Translations under genes and position numbers: made by a program
From: Opitutaceae bacterium
GTDB taxonomy: Bacteria; Verrucomicrobiota; Verrucomicrobiia; Opitutales; Opitutaceae
Assembly (NCBI GenBank): GCA_028284385.1
Contig: JANQRT010000052.1
Coordinates: 186,001-250,000, forward strand
Length of the DNA: 64,000 nucleotides
Direction: 5' to 3'
Notes under the pieces: generated by a model
What the model was told of the DNA's origin: nothing
Databases searched by the model: none
What the model saw: only the letters and a program-made list of their open reading frames with translations
Part shown: positions 1-8,083 of the stretch, in pieces
How the letters are laid out: each line of letters opens with the position of its first letter
How positions within the stretch are numbered: position 1 is the first letter of the stretch

Positions 1-2408
1 GGCATGGCCACCTCGACTCTGGCGGCGCCATGATTCTTCAACCTCGTCGAATTGCCGCTAGAATGCTCGCAAAGCGTGTTGCCTTCGAGATGGGAGAAAG
101 ACTGGGCGATCTAGTCGGTTATCAGATTCGCCATCAGAATCTGTCTTCCCAACGAACCAAGCTGCTCTTCGCGACTGAGGGAGTATTTCTGCGCAAGATG
201 ATAAACGATCCGATCCTGTCGAAAATCTCGACGATCGTTTTCGACGAATTTCATGAGCGGAGCGCCCAGGCGGATATCGCTCTGGCCAGAGCGATGATGC
301 TTCAGAAAACCCAAAGGCCTGATCTTAAGCTAGTCGTGATGTCTGCAACTTTGGATACGGATAGCTTGCAGCGTTATCTTGATCCCTGTTTGTCAATTAA
401 GACGGAGGGCCGTGTATTTCCCGTTGAAATACGTTTCATTGATAATCAACTGGCCAGGTCGAAGGCTCCGATTTGGGAGTTAGCTACTCAAGTGACTGTT
501 CAAGCAGTGCAGGAAATTGACGAGGGCCATGTCCTGATTTTCATGCCTGGAGCTTATGAGATCGGACGAACTATCAGTTCTCTTGGCTCTCGATTGTCTG
601 CGAGCGAATTCCAGTTGCTCCCTTTGCATGGCGAACTGAGCCCAAAAGATCAGGACTTGGCGATGGAGCTAAGCAAGCGAAGAAAAATAATCGTCGCGAC
701 GAATGTTGCTGAGACCTCATTGACCATCGCAGATGTACGGGTGGTGGTTGATAGTGGCCAGGCTCGGATAGCGAGATACGATCCCGGCAGAGCGATCAAT
801 ACGCTCTGGATTGAGAAGATTAGCGACGCTTCGGCTAAACAGCGCGCTGGTAGGGCCGGTAGAACCGCGAGTGGACTTTGCGTTCGGCTATGGACTGAAA
901 AAGAGCATCATCAGAGACCGGCTGCTCATGAACCTGAAATCGCTCGGCTGGATCTTGCCGAATCTTTGCTTGGACTTTTGTCGTCCGGTGTTGAAGATTT
1001 CAATACGTTTCCATGGATTGACCCGCCAGATAAACGGAGACTTGAAGACGCTACGACCCTTTTGCTTCGCCTAGGAGCTATTGATGAGGGAGGGTCTTTG
1101 ACTGAGAAGGGAAAGCTTATGAATTCCTTTCCAGTCCACCCTCGCTATGCTGCCATGCTTTTAGCATCTCTTGATTTGGGTTGTTTTGATGAAGTCTGCC
1201 TGTTGGCAGCTCTGTCTCAAACGCGTGGCTTTCTCTTGAAAAAGGTGGATAAGGAGACTGAGCAATGGCGAGAGCGATACTACGATGAATCCATTCAGTG
1301 CGATATAAGGTTTCAGATCAATTTATGGAATGCGGCTAGGGAGAAGAACTTCGATATCCGGTTTTGTCGTACGCTTGGTATTCATTCGCAAACGGCTTCC
1401 CAAGCGGGAAGGATTGTCGATCAACTTTTGAAGCTTCGACCTGATGGTAGCTCTGCGATTACTGATTCGTTTTCAGACGAAATCGTATTCAAGAATTGCC
1501 TACTCGTAGGATTTCCCGATCGAGTATGCCGTCGTTTGGATCGAGGAACATATCGCTGTGATATGGTAGGCGGAAGAAGGGCAATGCTTTCGCGAGAGAG
1601 TCGGATCGGAACCACTGCGTTTTTCGTAGCCTGCGAGGCTAGTGAAATAGGCAATCAAAGAGGGGAGGTTACGACGGTTTTGAGTTTCTGTTCCGCCATT
1701 GAAAAGGAATGGCTGGAGGCTTTGTATCCAGATTCATTCAAATCTGGAGACAACGTGGTGTTCGACGAGAAAAGAAAACGGGTCGTCCACAGAAAATTCG
1801 CGACCTATTTGGATCTGGAAATAGAGAGGGAAGAAGACCTTGAGGTCGATCTTGATCAAGCGGCTTCCGTACTTTCGCGCCTCGTTGTCGAGGGGAAAGC
1901 TCGTCTTGAAAGCTGGAATGCCGAAGTAGAGGAGTTCATTGACAGAGTGAATCTACTAGCCGAAGCCTTTCCTGAATATGGTATTGATTCGATAGATACG
2001 GAGGCTAAGTCATTGATTATAGAGCAATGCTGTCACGGAGCTCGTAGCTTAAAGGATTTGAAGCGAAAAGAAGTTTTGCCGGAAATCAAAGCATGGATTG
2101 GCCGTGAGGTCTTAAGTCTGATGGAATCTGAAGTTCCGATCAAACTACGGCTACCCAATGGTCGATTTGGACGCTTGAGATATCAGAGAGGAGGAAAGCC
2201 CGTTTTTTCGGCCAAGATTCAGGATCTTTACGACGTTAACGATGAAATCAGAATTTGCCAGGGCCGCGTTAAGCCTCTTGTCGAGCTACTAGCTCCCAAC
2301 TCTCGACCTGTTCAAACTACGGATGATTTGACCGCTTTTTGGAACGATTCGTATACGGCGATTAAGAAAGAGTTGAGTGGCCGCTACCCGAAGCATGAAT
2401 GGCGATAA
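1..2408 (+). CDS. hrpB: ATP-dependent helicase HrpB, 5' truncated
   Basis: This is a DEAH-family RNA-helicase-like ATPase. The reading frame is open from base 3 and the protein starts before the window, so the Walker A motif is outside it. The ATG at 30 lies inside the gene, at the LQPRRIAAR motif. Counting from that ATG, the Walker B/DEFH box is at about 72-75, SAT (motif III) at 105-107, followed by ATNVAETSLTI (motif V) and QRAGRAGRT (motif VI). The C-terminus carries the HrpB-specific end, with LPNGRFGRLRY and a final GRYPKHEW. That tail separates it from HrpA and supports the specific name. The cellular role of HrpB in bacteria is poorly defined. The stop is TAA at 2406-2408. Confidence 0.93.
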   Translation, partial: HGHLDSGGAMILQPRRIAARMLAKRVAFEMGERLGDLVGYQIRHQNLSSQRTKLLFATEGVFLRKMINDPILSKISTIVFDEFHERSAQADIALARAMMLQKTQRPDLKLVVMSATLDTDSLQRYLDPCLSIKTEGRVFPVEIRFIDNQLARSKAPIWELATQVTVQAVQEIDEGHVLIFMPGAYEIGRTISSLGSRLSASEFQLLPLHGELSPKDQDLAMELSKRRKIIVATNVAETSLTIADVRVVVDSGQARIARYDPGRAINTLWIEKISDASAKQRAGRAGRTASGLCVRLWTEKEHHQRPAAHEPEIARLDLAESLLGLLSSGVEDFNTFPWIDPPDKRRLEDATTLLLRLGAIDEGGSLTEKGKLMNSFPVHPRYAAMLLASLDLGCFDEVCLLAALSQTRGFLLKKVDKETEQWRERYYDESIQCDIRFQINLWNAAREKNFDIRFCRTLGIHSQTASQAGRIVDQLLKLRPDGSSAITDSFSDEIVFKNCLLVGFPDRVCRRLDRGTYRCDMVGGRRAMLSRESRIGTTAFFVACEASEIGNQRGEVTTVLSFCSAIEKEWLEALYPDSFKSGDNVVFDEKRKRVVHRKFATYLDLEIEREEDLEVDLDQAASVLSRLVVEGKARLESWNAEVEEFIDRVNLLAEAFPEYGIDSIDTEAKSLIIEQCCHGARSLKDLKRKEVLPEIKAWIGREVLSLMESEVPIKLRLPNGRFGRLRYQRGGKPVFSAKIQDLYDVNDEIRICQGRVKPLVELLAPNSRPVQTTDDLTAFWNDSYTAIKKELSGRYPKHEWR

Positions 2409-2573
2409 TCATTACGACTTTCTGTGCGCATTCTCTATCGAACCGATAGACGCTCCATCTCATTCGCTAGTGCTTAGAGCTTACCTTGATTTCGATCTTT
2501 AGAGTGAATTTGTTGAAACTTTGAAGGCGATCCGGGATAGCGTGAAATTGCCTGATCGGGTTATTATGCTGGT

Positions 2574-2807
2574 ATGTCTATCCCTTCAGTTTCTTCGACA
2601 TCCTTTACGGATTTCAGTCGCTCGGTTGAGGGCGCGAGGCGAGCTACTGCTAAATTTGAAGAAGCCGCTGAAAAGATCGCTAAGGGAGACATTACCTCCT
2701 CTCGTATGGTGGAGTTAATCGAAAGCGAGCGTATGTTCGAGGCAAACCTTTCGGTTATCAGAGCTCAAGACGAGATGATCGGTTCTTTGCTAAACGTTAA
2801 GCGTTAG
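2574..2807 (+). CDS. Orphan small protein resembling the flagellar rod/hook C-terminal helix
   Basis: This 77-residue ORF starts at ATG 2574, with no clear ribosome binding site. Residues about 45-77 (MVELIESERMFEANLSVI, then DEMIGSLLNVKR) follow the pattern of the C-terminal coiled-coil helix of FlgC/FlgG-type axial proteins (mvemI..qR.yeaN...i...demlg.ll). The first half is Ser/Ala/Glu-rich and has no FlgC N-terminal domain. No other flagellar gene is in the window. It may be a relic or a repurposed oligomerisation helix. The resemblance is by eye, so the functional assignment is uncertain. The competing ORF at 2521-2718 in another frame looks like a shadow. Confidence 0.6.
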   Translation: MSIPSVSSTSFTDFSRSVEGARRATAKFEEAAEKIAKGDITSSRMVELIESERMFEANLSVIRAQDEMIGSLLNVKR

Positions 2808-2907
2808 CGAATGATCCCCAGATTCTGTAAAGCCTAAGTAAATACCCGAGTAGTTCTCTTGCTAAGGTATTTAATAGGCAATATTACGTAGTATATCTTT
2901 AATACGA

Positions 2908-2957
2908 GAAGGGAGTTAGCCGTAGTAGTTGGTAGTTCGACGGCCTCCCTTCGGAGG
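2908..2957 (+). promoter_or_regulatory. Leader with two mutually exclusive hairpins around a Shine-Dalgarno site
   Basis: GAAGGGAG (2908-2915) plus GCCGT (2919-2923) can pair with ACGGC (2940-2944) plus CTCCCTTC (2945-2952), giving 13 pairs with a 3-nt bulge. The same 3' arm, as CCTCC (2944-2948), can instead pair with GGAGG (2953-2957), which is the ribosome binding site 11 nt before the ATG at 2969. One fold exposes the binding site and the other hides it. No U-run follows, so it does not look like a simple terminator. A switch function is inference. Confidence 0.5.
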
Positions 2958-2968
2958 TTCGATTTACT

Positions 2969-3979
2969 ATGAGCTTTGGCATCCAACTAGCCTCTCTACA
3001 GATTGACGGGACTCGCTTTACCAGTCTGCTTGGTATTTCCGCCATCCTGGCATTTGGATTGGTGGCTTCCTGGATCCTTGTAACCTATCTTAAAGACGCC
3101 TCCAAAAAGCAAACCGTGCTCGCCGCTCAGGAATTTGACGAGACTCAGATTCCGGAGAAAGTCATCAAAGATCCAAAGGAGCTCTTTGATGAGGAGGTTA
3201 GGAAAATAGAGGAAGAGTGTTCGGAATTGTATGAAGAGGCTATCAATACTGCCAAAGCGAATCTTGGAGAGCTGGTCACTCATGCGAGATCTTCGCTTAG
3301 GAACATATCGATTAGCTACGCCAGGACGGCTCGAAATACGGAAAACGTCCATATCGATTCCTTGGTGAAAAGGTATATTCGCGTTTGCGAAACTCAGTGG
3401 AGTTTTTTCAAGAGCGAGCTGGGTTATATTAGCTACAACGATATCGAGCCGCATATTCGTATGATCCTGAGTTGTCAGGCCATGGCCGATCAATTTCAGG
3501 TCCAGGACAATGAAGAAGACATCGAGATGACTCCTTCCATGTCGCGAGCTCAGGAAATTCTATTGCTTCAAACCTCCTTGCCCAGCGAGCGGATGGGGCG
3601 GTTCCAAATGGAATCCTTAGAGGCGGTTGATCCCTTTAAACACTACTATAATTCCTGCGTGAAAGACTGGGTCAACGATTGTCTCTTCCAGATTATCGCG
3701 AAGATTCGTGAAAAAGGAGAGCAGGGCGCTTCATTAAAGGATACCGACTTGCGTGATCGATTCGTGCGATTCAAGAATACGATTGAGACCATGAGCCGTC
3801 TTTCGGAGAGAGTGGATTCCAATATGCAGGAAGTAGGGGAGCCCGACGCCGCTTTCAATCAGATTATTTTCGGCAGTGTGATAATGAGCATTCTCGCGCA
3901 TGCCCCAGACTGGTTTCCAGAACTAGGAGATTCCGAAACTGAAGAGAGTGAAAGTAACCAGAGTTCAGATACGAACTAG
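2969..3979 (+). CDS. Membrane-anchored protein of unknown function
   Basis: I do not recognise this 336-residue protein. It has one strong hydrophobic segment at about residues 17-41 (LLGISAILAFGLVASWILV), followed by basic residues and then a long, mostly helical, highly charged soluble domain. The acidic stretch at about 70-85 (FDEEVRKIEEECSELYEEA) suggests coiled coil. The C-terminal tail is acidic and Ser-rich (about 320-336). The topology suggests a single-pass inner-membrane anchor with a large cytoplasmic domain. The start is fixed by a GGAGG 11 nt upstream, which lies in the structured leader. The downstream gene is convergent, so it is probably monocistronic. Confidence 0.75.
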   Translation: MSFGIQLASLQIDGTRFTSLLGISAILAFGLVASWILVTYLKDASKKQTVLAAQEFDETQIPEKVIKDPKELFDEEVRKIEEECSELYEEAINTAKANLGELVTHARSSLRNISISYARTARNTENVHIDSLVKRYIRVCETQWSFFKSELGYISYNDIEPHIRMILSCQAMADQFQVQDNEEDIEMTPSMSRAQEILLLQTSLPSERMGRFQMESLEAVDPFKHYYNSCVKDWVNDCLFQIIAKIREKGEQGASLKDTDLRDRFVRFKNTIETMSRLSERVDSNMQEVGEPDAAFNQIIFGSVIMSILAHAPDWFPELGDSETEESESNQSSDTN

Positions 3980-3988
3980 CCAATGCTG

Positions 3989-5371
3989 CTAAATCGATTT
4001 GCGCTTGCTTAAGCCAAAAAGAAAAATAACGACGAAGACTACTACGAAGTATCCTGGAAACCATGACAGAGCTTCGATAAAGAGCTCGTTTTCCAGCTCG
4101 TCTCCAGTCAGCCCGCTCATTTGTTCGCTGTTTCGCATGCGGTTTACATGCCAGGAATAGAGAATGCCTATAGCTCCGTATGCCAGGTTGAAAGAAAGTC
4201 CTTTGAAGCTTAGCGCGGTCGCTCTGATCTCCGAATCGGTCGCTTCATTCAAGTAGTGGCTTACGAAGAATCCGGTGAGGAAGATGCCCACGTAGATCGC
4301 CAGCATTGGCATAGCTCCCCAAATGGGAATGAAGAAGCTCATAAACCACAAGCCAATGAATGTGAGCACGCCAATCAGAATGAAGTTAAAACCTTTTGAT
4401 CTGTTCTCGACCAGCCATCTTCCTACGCGTGGGATGAATATTCCTAGGAGGGCTAGACCAGAGCCAATGAATCCAAAGCTCGCTTCCGGTAAATCGATCA
4501 ATCGATAGTATTGACTATTCAATGTCAGAATCATTCGAGCAATATGATCGAATAGGAATCCGGCTAGGATGACAATAAGAGCGGCTGGCGTTCTCAAAAT
4601 CCAGCCGCCTGTTGAAAAGGTTTTTTTAAATGCGTCAAAGGCCACGCTAGTACAGGAGCTAAAGGTCAATTTCCCTTCTCGAGTTTTCGCCTTATTGGTC
4701 TCTTTCATCCCGAGCGTTACGAGAAACGCGGCGATTCCGAGAAAGAGGGTCAGAAAAAGCGGTATCCGCATCGCCAGCTCCTTCGAGACGGACCAGGGAA
4801 TATTGGCGAATGCGAAGAAGTCGTTCAAACGCTGATGATCGTAGAGAATAGCGCCAAGGCTCATGGCTACAACAAAGGCGATCGATTGCCTACGCATTTG
4901 AATTTCCAATACACGCCCCCACTGCTTCTCCATTCCGGCCTCCTTCATGGTATCGTAAGCCAGAGCTTCGTCCGCTCCACTGGCAGCAGCTTCCGCCGCG
5001 CCGCTCAGAATTCGGTTAACCATGAAAAGATAAAATACGACCTGACTATTTCCGATAGGCGCGAAGCAAAGCAGAATCATTTCAATGATCATGATGGCCG
5101 CTGCAATCACGACTAGATTTCGCCTTCCAATCGTGTCAGCCAATGCCCCTGATGGAACTTCAAGAAGTACAATGCTTGCCGCCCAAACGACGTTCAGGAT
5201 AGCGAATTGCTCCAGAGATAGCCCGAAATCTAAGAAGATGATAGTGAATACGGGGTAATAGAATCGAGCGTTGAACAAAACCCGGAAGCCAATGAAGCGG
5301 CGAATGTTGGGAAGCGACAATGGGTTTGGCTCGTTTGATCTAGTCACGATGTTGTTTAAAACAGCATCCAA
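3989..5371 (-). CDS. MFS transporter
   Basis: This 460-residue polytopic membrane protein has about twelve hydrophobic segments. The loop VPSGALADTIGRRN near residues 73-86 matches the MFS signature between helices 2 and 3 (GxLaDrxGRR). A central hydrophilic loop at about 225-250 separates the two six-helix halves. The substrate cannot be read from the sequence. The start given is a TTG at 5369-5371; a GTG eight codons further in (5347) is an alternative, and no ATG is suitably placed. It converges with the preceding gene with only 9 bp between the stops. Confidence 0.85.
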   Translation of the reverse strand: MDAVLNNIVTRSNEPNPLSLPNIRRFIGFRVLFNARFYYPVFTIIFLDFGLSLEQFAILNVVWAASIVLLEVPSGALADTIGRRNLVVIAAAIMIIEMILLCFAPIGNSQVVFYLFMVNRILSGAAEAAASGADEALAYDTMKEAGMEKQWGRVLEIQMRRQSIAFVVAMSLGAILYDHQRLNDFFAFANIPWSVSKELAMRIPLFLTLFLGIAAFLVTLGMKETNKAKTREGKLTFSSCTSVAFDAFKKTFSTGGWILRTPAALIVILAGFLFDHIARMILTLNSQYYRLIDLPEASFGFIGSGLALLGIFIPRVGRWLVENRSKGFNFILIGVLTFIGLWFMSFFIPIWGAMPMLAIYVGIFLTGFFVSHYLNEATDSEIRATALSFKGLSFNLAYGAIGILYSWHVNRMRNSEQMSGLTGDELENELFIEALSWFPGYFVVVFVVIFLFGLSKRKSI

Positions 5372-5511
5372 ACCAGCTAGGCAAAGCCGAAATTTCCTTT
5401 TGCAGACACCCGGTTTGAATCGACTGAACCTGAAGAGCCTTCAGGGTTCCGCCTAACGCGGTTCTTGGTAGATCGCTTCCTGTTTGGATTTTCAGAAGCT
5501 AGTGCTTCTCG
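5372..5511. other. Intergenic region beside the MFS gene
   Basis: No credible gene. It contains a 6-bp hairpin, AGAAGC (5494-5499) with GCTTCT (5504-5509), next to the stop of the small ORF at 5512. No U-run follows on either strand, so a terminator role is doubtful. Confidence 0.4.
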
Positions 5512-5625
5512 CTACAGAATAGCCGCCACGTGCTGTGCAAGGGCCCAGATGGCGTTCACCACGTATATCCAAATAAAAATGGCGGAAATCATCATGACGA
5601 CTATGGTGAAGGCGCTGAATCGCAT
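5512..5625 (-). CDS. Putative 37-residue hydrophobic small protein
   Basis: A short ORF runs on the minus strand from ATG 5623-5625 to TAG 5512-5514. The peptide has the N-terminus MRFSAFTIVVMM and continues ISAIFIWIYVVNAIWALA, then QHVAAIL. About 22 consecutive residues are hydrophobic, enough for one membrane span, with a single Arg at the N-terminus. A purine-rich AAGAAGG lies directly upstream but very close to the ATG. It sits alone between the pseudouridine synthase and the MFS gene. Hydrophobic small ORFs can arise by chance, so the call rests on composition and position only. Confidence 0.4.
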   Translation of the reverse strand: MRFSAFTIVVMMISAIFIWIYVVNAIWALAQHVAAIL

Positions 5626-5777
5626 ACCTTCTTAATTTAGGGCCTTCGATTCTTAAATAAAGCGCTAATTAGCAAATGATTTACGAATCGGGGAAACGCC
5701 TAGAGCTGAGATAGGGTGGGATAATATGCCAAGATTCTTGTTTTAATTTTCCCTAAGCATTTAATAGACAATGGCTA

Positions 5778-5804
5778 AAATGGAATTAGTTTTTAATTCC
5801 ATTT
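5778..5804 (-). terminator. Perfect 11-bp inverted repeat, likely terminator
   Basis: AAATGGAATTA (5778-5788), loop GTTTT, then TAATTCCATTT (5794-5804). It lies 36 nt beyond the stop of the pseudouridine synthase gene on the minus strand, and the 3' arm on that strand ends in a short U-run. The stem is AT-rich, so terminator strength is uncertain. Confidence 0.5.
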
Positions 5805-5839
5805 GGAAAACTGTTTTCTGCTGAGCGGATCAAACCGTC

Positions 5840-6628
5840 TCAGATTTTCTCTAAAAGCTTATCGATTTCGATCCGCTTGAGATCCATTCGGGATTCACAA
5901 AAGGAAATGAGATCTTCCGCAAGCGGCGCGATAAAGCTTTTTTTGCCTTCTTCCAAATCGAACTCCATCCGGTATGCATGGAGAGCTTGCCGATCTAGAG
6001 GCAATTTCGCTGCCAGTCGCTCGTTCCATCCATTCTCGATAAAGTCTAGGAATAGCTTTTCATCGGGTCCATAGAGCTTGTCTCCAATGATTGAATGTCC
6101 GATGTGCTGAGCGTGGACCCGGATTTGATGCTTTCTCCCTGTGTGAGGACGAATATGGGCTAGCGTGTATCCATTTTTCGATTGCAAAGGATGGATGTGT
6201 GTTTGCGCTTCTTTGCTATGGCCATCGGTTTTCGTGCAATTTTTTGAATACACTTCACTTCGTTTGTCGCGTCCAATCCCTGTCTCAACGAGCATTTCGC
6301 TATCCAGTTTGCCTTCTAGAATGGCTAGGTAGCTCTTGGCAACTTTGCGCTTTTGCAGAGCCATTTGATAGATCCGCGAGATTCTCGGCTTTTTAGCGAA
6401 AAGAATGATCCCACTCGTCTCTCGGTCTAGTCGCGATATGAGGTGGGCTTTGGGATGTCCCAAATGCTCTTTGTAGGCCCCTGCAACTGAAGACCAAGGG
6501 CCGTGTTTGGAAGGATGGCAAACGACCAACGCAGGCTTGTTGATCAGCGTGTGCTCCTCGCTGTCTTCCTGGATCCATTCCTTTAGCTCTTGGGGGCTAA
6601 TTTCCCATCCCCATTCCGTTTCCGGCAT
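5840..6628 (-). CDS. RluA-family pseudouridine synthase
   Basis: This 262-residue protein is an RNA pseudouridine synthase of the RluA/RluD superfamily, isomerising uridine in rRNA or tRNA. The catalytic motif SRLDRETSG is at residues 65-73 with Asp68 as the expected nucleophile. AHIRPHTGRKHQIRVH (about 157-172) is the second family motif, and GDKLYG follows. There is no N-terminal S4 domain, so it is closer in layout to RluA/TruC than to RluD. The target base cannot be assigned. The start is the ATG at 6626-6628. Confidence 0.9.
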   Translation of the reverse strand: MPETEWGWEISPQELKEWIQEDSEEHTLINKPALVVCHPSKHGPWSSVAGAYKEHLGHPKAHLISRLDRETSGIILFAKKPRISRIYQMALQKRKVAKSYLAILEGKLDSEMLVETGIGRDKRSEVYSKNCTKTDGHSKEAQTHIHPLQSKNGYTLAHIRPHTGRKHQIRVHAQHIGHSIIGDKLYGPDEKLFLDFIENGWNERLAAKLPLDRQALHAYRMEFDLEEGKKSFIAPLAEDLISFCESRMDLKRIEIDKLLEKI

Positions 6629-7029
6629 TGCTTTAAATTTTGGCGGCTCTATTTTGCAATTTTTACGGCATTATCGATGATCCACATATTCGCCATTTAC
6701 GGAAGGCATTCAAGATTGACTTAAGATGTCAATGGTTTCGGCCAATTGCCTTTGGAATCAATATCGAGAAGCTGAGTTCCTGGATGGATTTTAGAGCTCG
6801 TTGGCTAAAGATTTTGCTATTTTATGTCGTGGAAAAAGTGTCCGGATAACGCCTAGAAAGATTGCAATGGCGTCATTTGGCATCTATTCTCTTATACGTT
6901 CAATGAAGGTTCTACCTATCCCAGAGAAGTCTTCGAGGAGATTTCGAAGACTGAACTCAGAGACCTTACGATTTGGTCTGATTTCTGGAGATTTTGAACA
7001 TACTCGAAACCCAAAAGAAAAGGAGTAAA
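6629..7029. other. 401-bp intergenic region with no supported gene
   Basis: Two short ORFs here have no family-like features and no good ribosome binding sites. A consensus-like TTGACA occurs on the minus strand near 6720-6735, but no matching -10 element sits at the right distance. It presumably holds divergent promoters for the pseudouridine synthase and the hibernation factor gene. Confidence 0.4.
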
Positions 7030-7404
7030 ATGCATACAGAAACCAACAGCCACGACCTGATTATCACCGGCATCCACATGGAATTGACTGATGCGCTAAA
7101 GCAGATGGTTCATGATAAGGTGGAGAAGCTCTTTAGACACGAGGAGCGAATTATTAGGGTCAAGGTTGATTTGGAATGCGACCACAGTAAAGGTGGCAAG
7201 GAGCACGAATTCATAGCTAAAGGCCATATCGTTATCAACGGTCCTGACTTGAATGTCTCGGTAAGGAATTCCGACTGCCATAAGGCCGTCGATCTTCTAG
7301 TCGACAAGCTCGATCGAATGTTGCGACGTCGCTCCCGGCTGAAGAGAGTGAAGCGCAAGGATAAGCATGAAGTGGAAATCCCAGCCAATTTGCCGAAAGT
7401 TTAA
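7030..7404 (+). CDS. hpf: Ribosome hibernation-promoting factor, short form
   Basis: This 124-residue protein of the HPF/YfiA (RaiA) family binds the 30S decoding centre and silences ribosomes in stationary phase. ITGIHMELTDALKQMVHDKV matches the family N-terminus (ItGrh.eltdalr.yv..K), and the basic RRRSRLKRVKRKDKH near the C-terminus is typical of the rRNA-binding face. It lacks the long-HPF dimerisation domain. I chose ATG 7030 rather than an in-frame start at 6994 because AAGGAG (7020-7025) lies just upstream and the family begins here. A strong terminator follows. Confidence 0.9.
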   Translation: MHTETNSHDLIITGIHMELTDALKQMVHDKVEKLFRHEERIIRVKVDLECDHSKGGKEHEFIAKGHIVINGPDLNVSVRNSDCHKAVDLLVDKLDRMLRRRSRLKRVKRKDKHEVEIPANLPKV

Positions 7405-7430
7405 GGCTCATTTAGAACAGTTATTTGGGG

Positions 7431-7463
7431 CTGCCAGGTTCTTGCCTGGCAGTCTTCTTTTTT
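7431..7463 (+). terminator. Rho-independent terminator of hpf
   Basis: CTGCCAGG (7431-7438), loop TTCTTG, CCTGGCAG (7445-7452), then TCTTCTTTTTT. A perfect 8-bp GC-rich stem with a U-rich tail, 27 nt after the hpf stop. Confidence 0.93.
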
Positions 7464-7550
7464 GGCTGGGAGCGAGAAAATCCTTGAAATGAAACAGCTT
7501 TGTTTCTTTTCTCCTGACCCTCTAATCGCCTCAGGCGATCGGATTGGTCT

Positions 7551-7627
7551 GCGCGGCTAGCTCAATTGGATAGAGCACCTGACTACGGATCAGGAGGTTA
7601 GGGGTTCGACTCCCTTGCCGCGTGCCA
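7551..7627 (+). tRNA. tRNA-Arg(ACG)
   Basis: A complete cloverleaf can be drawn. The acceptor stem is GCGCGGC (7551-7557) with GCCGCGT (7617-7623). The anticodon stem CCTGA/TCAGG encloses the loop CTACGGA, giving anticodon ACG (read as ICG after deamination). The T-arm loop contains GGTTCGACTCC. The discriminator is G, and CCA is encoded (7625-7627). It reads CGU/CGC/CGA arginine codons. It stands alone downstream of hpf. Confidence 0.96.
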
Positions 7628-8083
7628 GTTTTGTCGGGAAATCGTACGGCGAAAAACAGAGTTTCGGTTTACCGTTTTGAGGTTTCCTTGGAATGGAACG
7701 CTGGATACATGGACTAAATGTGTATTGAATAATTAGTTACGGTACCATCTATATTAGTCTATGAAGCCTAAAGCGAGATAGGTTGTTCTACTTTGCTCAC
7801 GGACTTGGAACTGGATTAATTTACCTACGTAGTTGATGGTTGGTTCCGCCATTGATCAACAATTCTGAAGTACGGTTTCCCCATTTACAGGATCGATGCG
7901 ACATATCGGTTTCCTTTCGAGAATTGAAATCACTTATCTTGGTCATAACAAGTATCCGCATTGTATTACCGGATAGCTTCATAGTGGTTATTGGAGGGCT
8001 TTACCTAATGGCCTACGGATTGAATTCAATTTGCTTTGGACCTCTTCAGTCGGTCCTCAGCCAGGCGAAGACATGTGCTTGTT
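7628..8083. other. 456-bp intergenic region upstream of the first repeat protein
   Basis: No supported gene. A plus-strand ORF from 7840 starts with TTG and lacks family-like features. The true start of the downstream exported protein may lie in the last part of this stretch, since its 5' end is uncertain. Confidence 0.4.

Noticed and set aside
2521..2718. 65-residue plus-strand ORF
   Set aside because: Overlaps the flagellar-helix-like ORF in another frame and lacks any recognisable pattern.
6865..6881. Sigma-54 promoter-like TGGC...GGC before hpf
   Set aside because: The GG-to-GC distance is one base short of the strict sigma-54 spacing.
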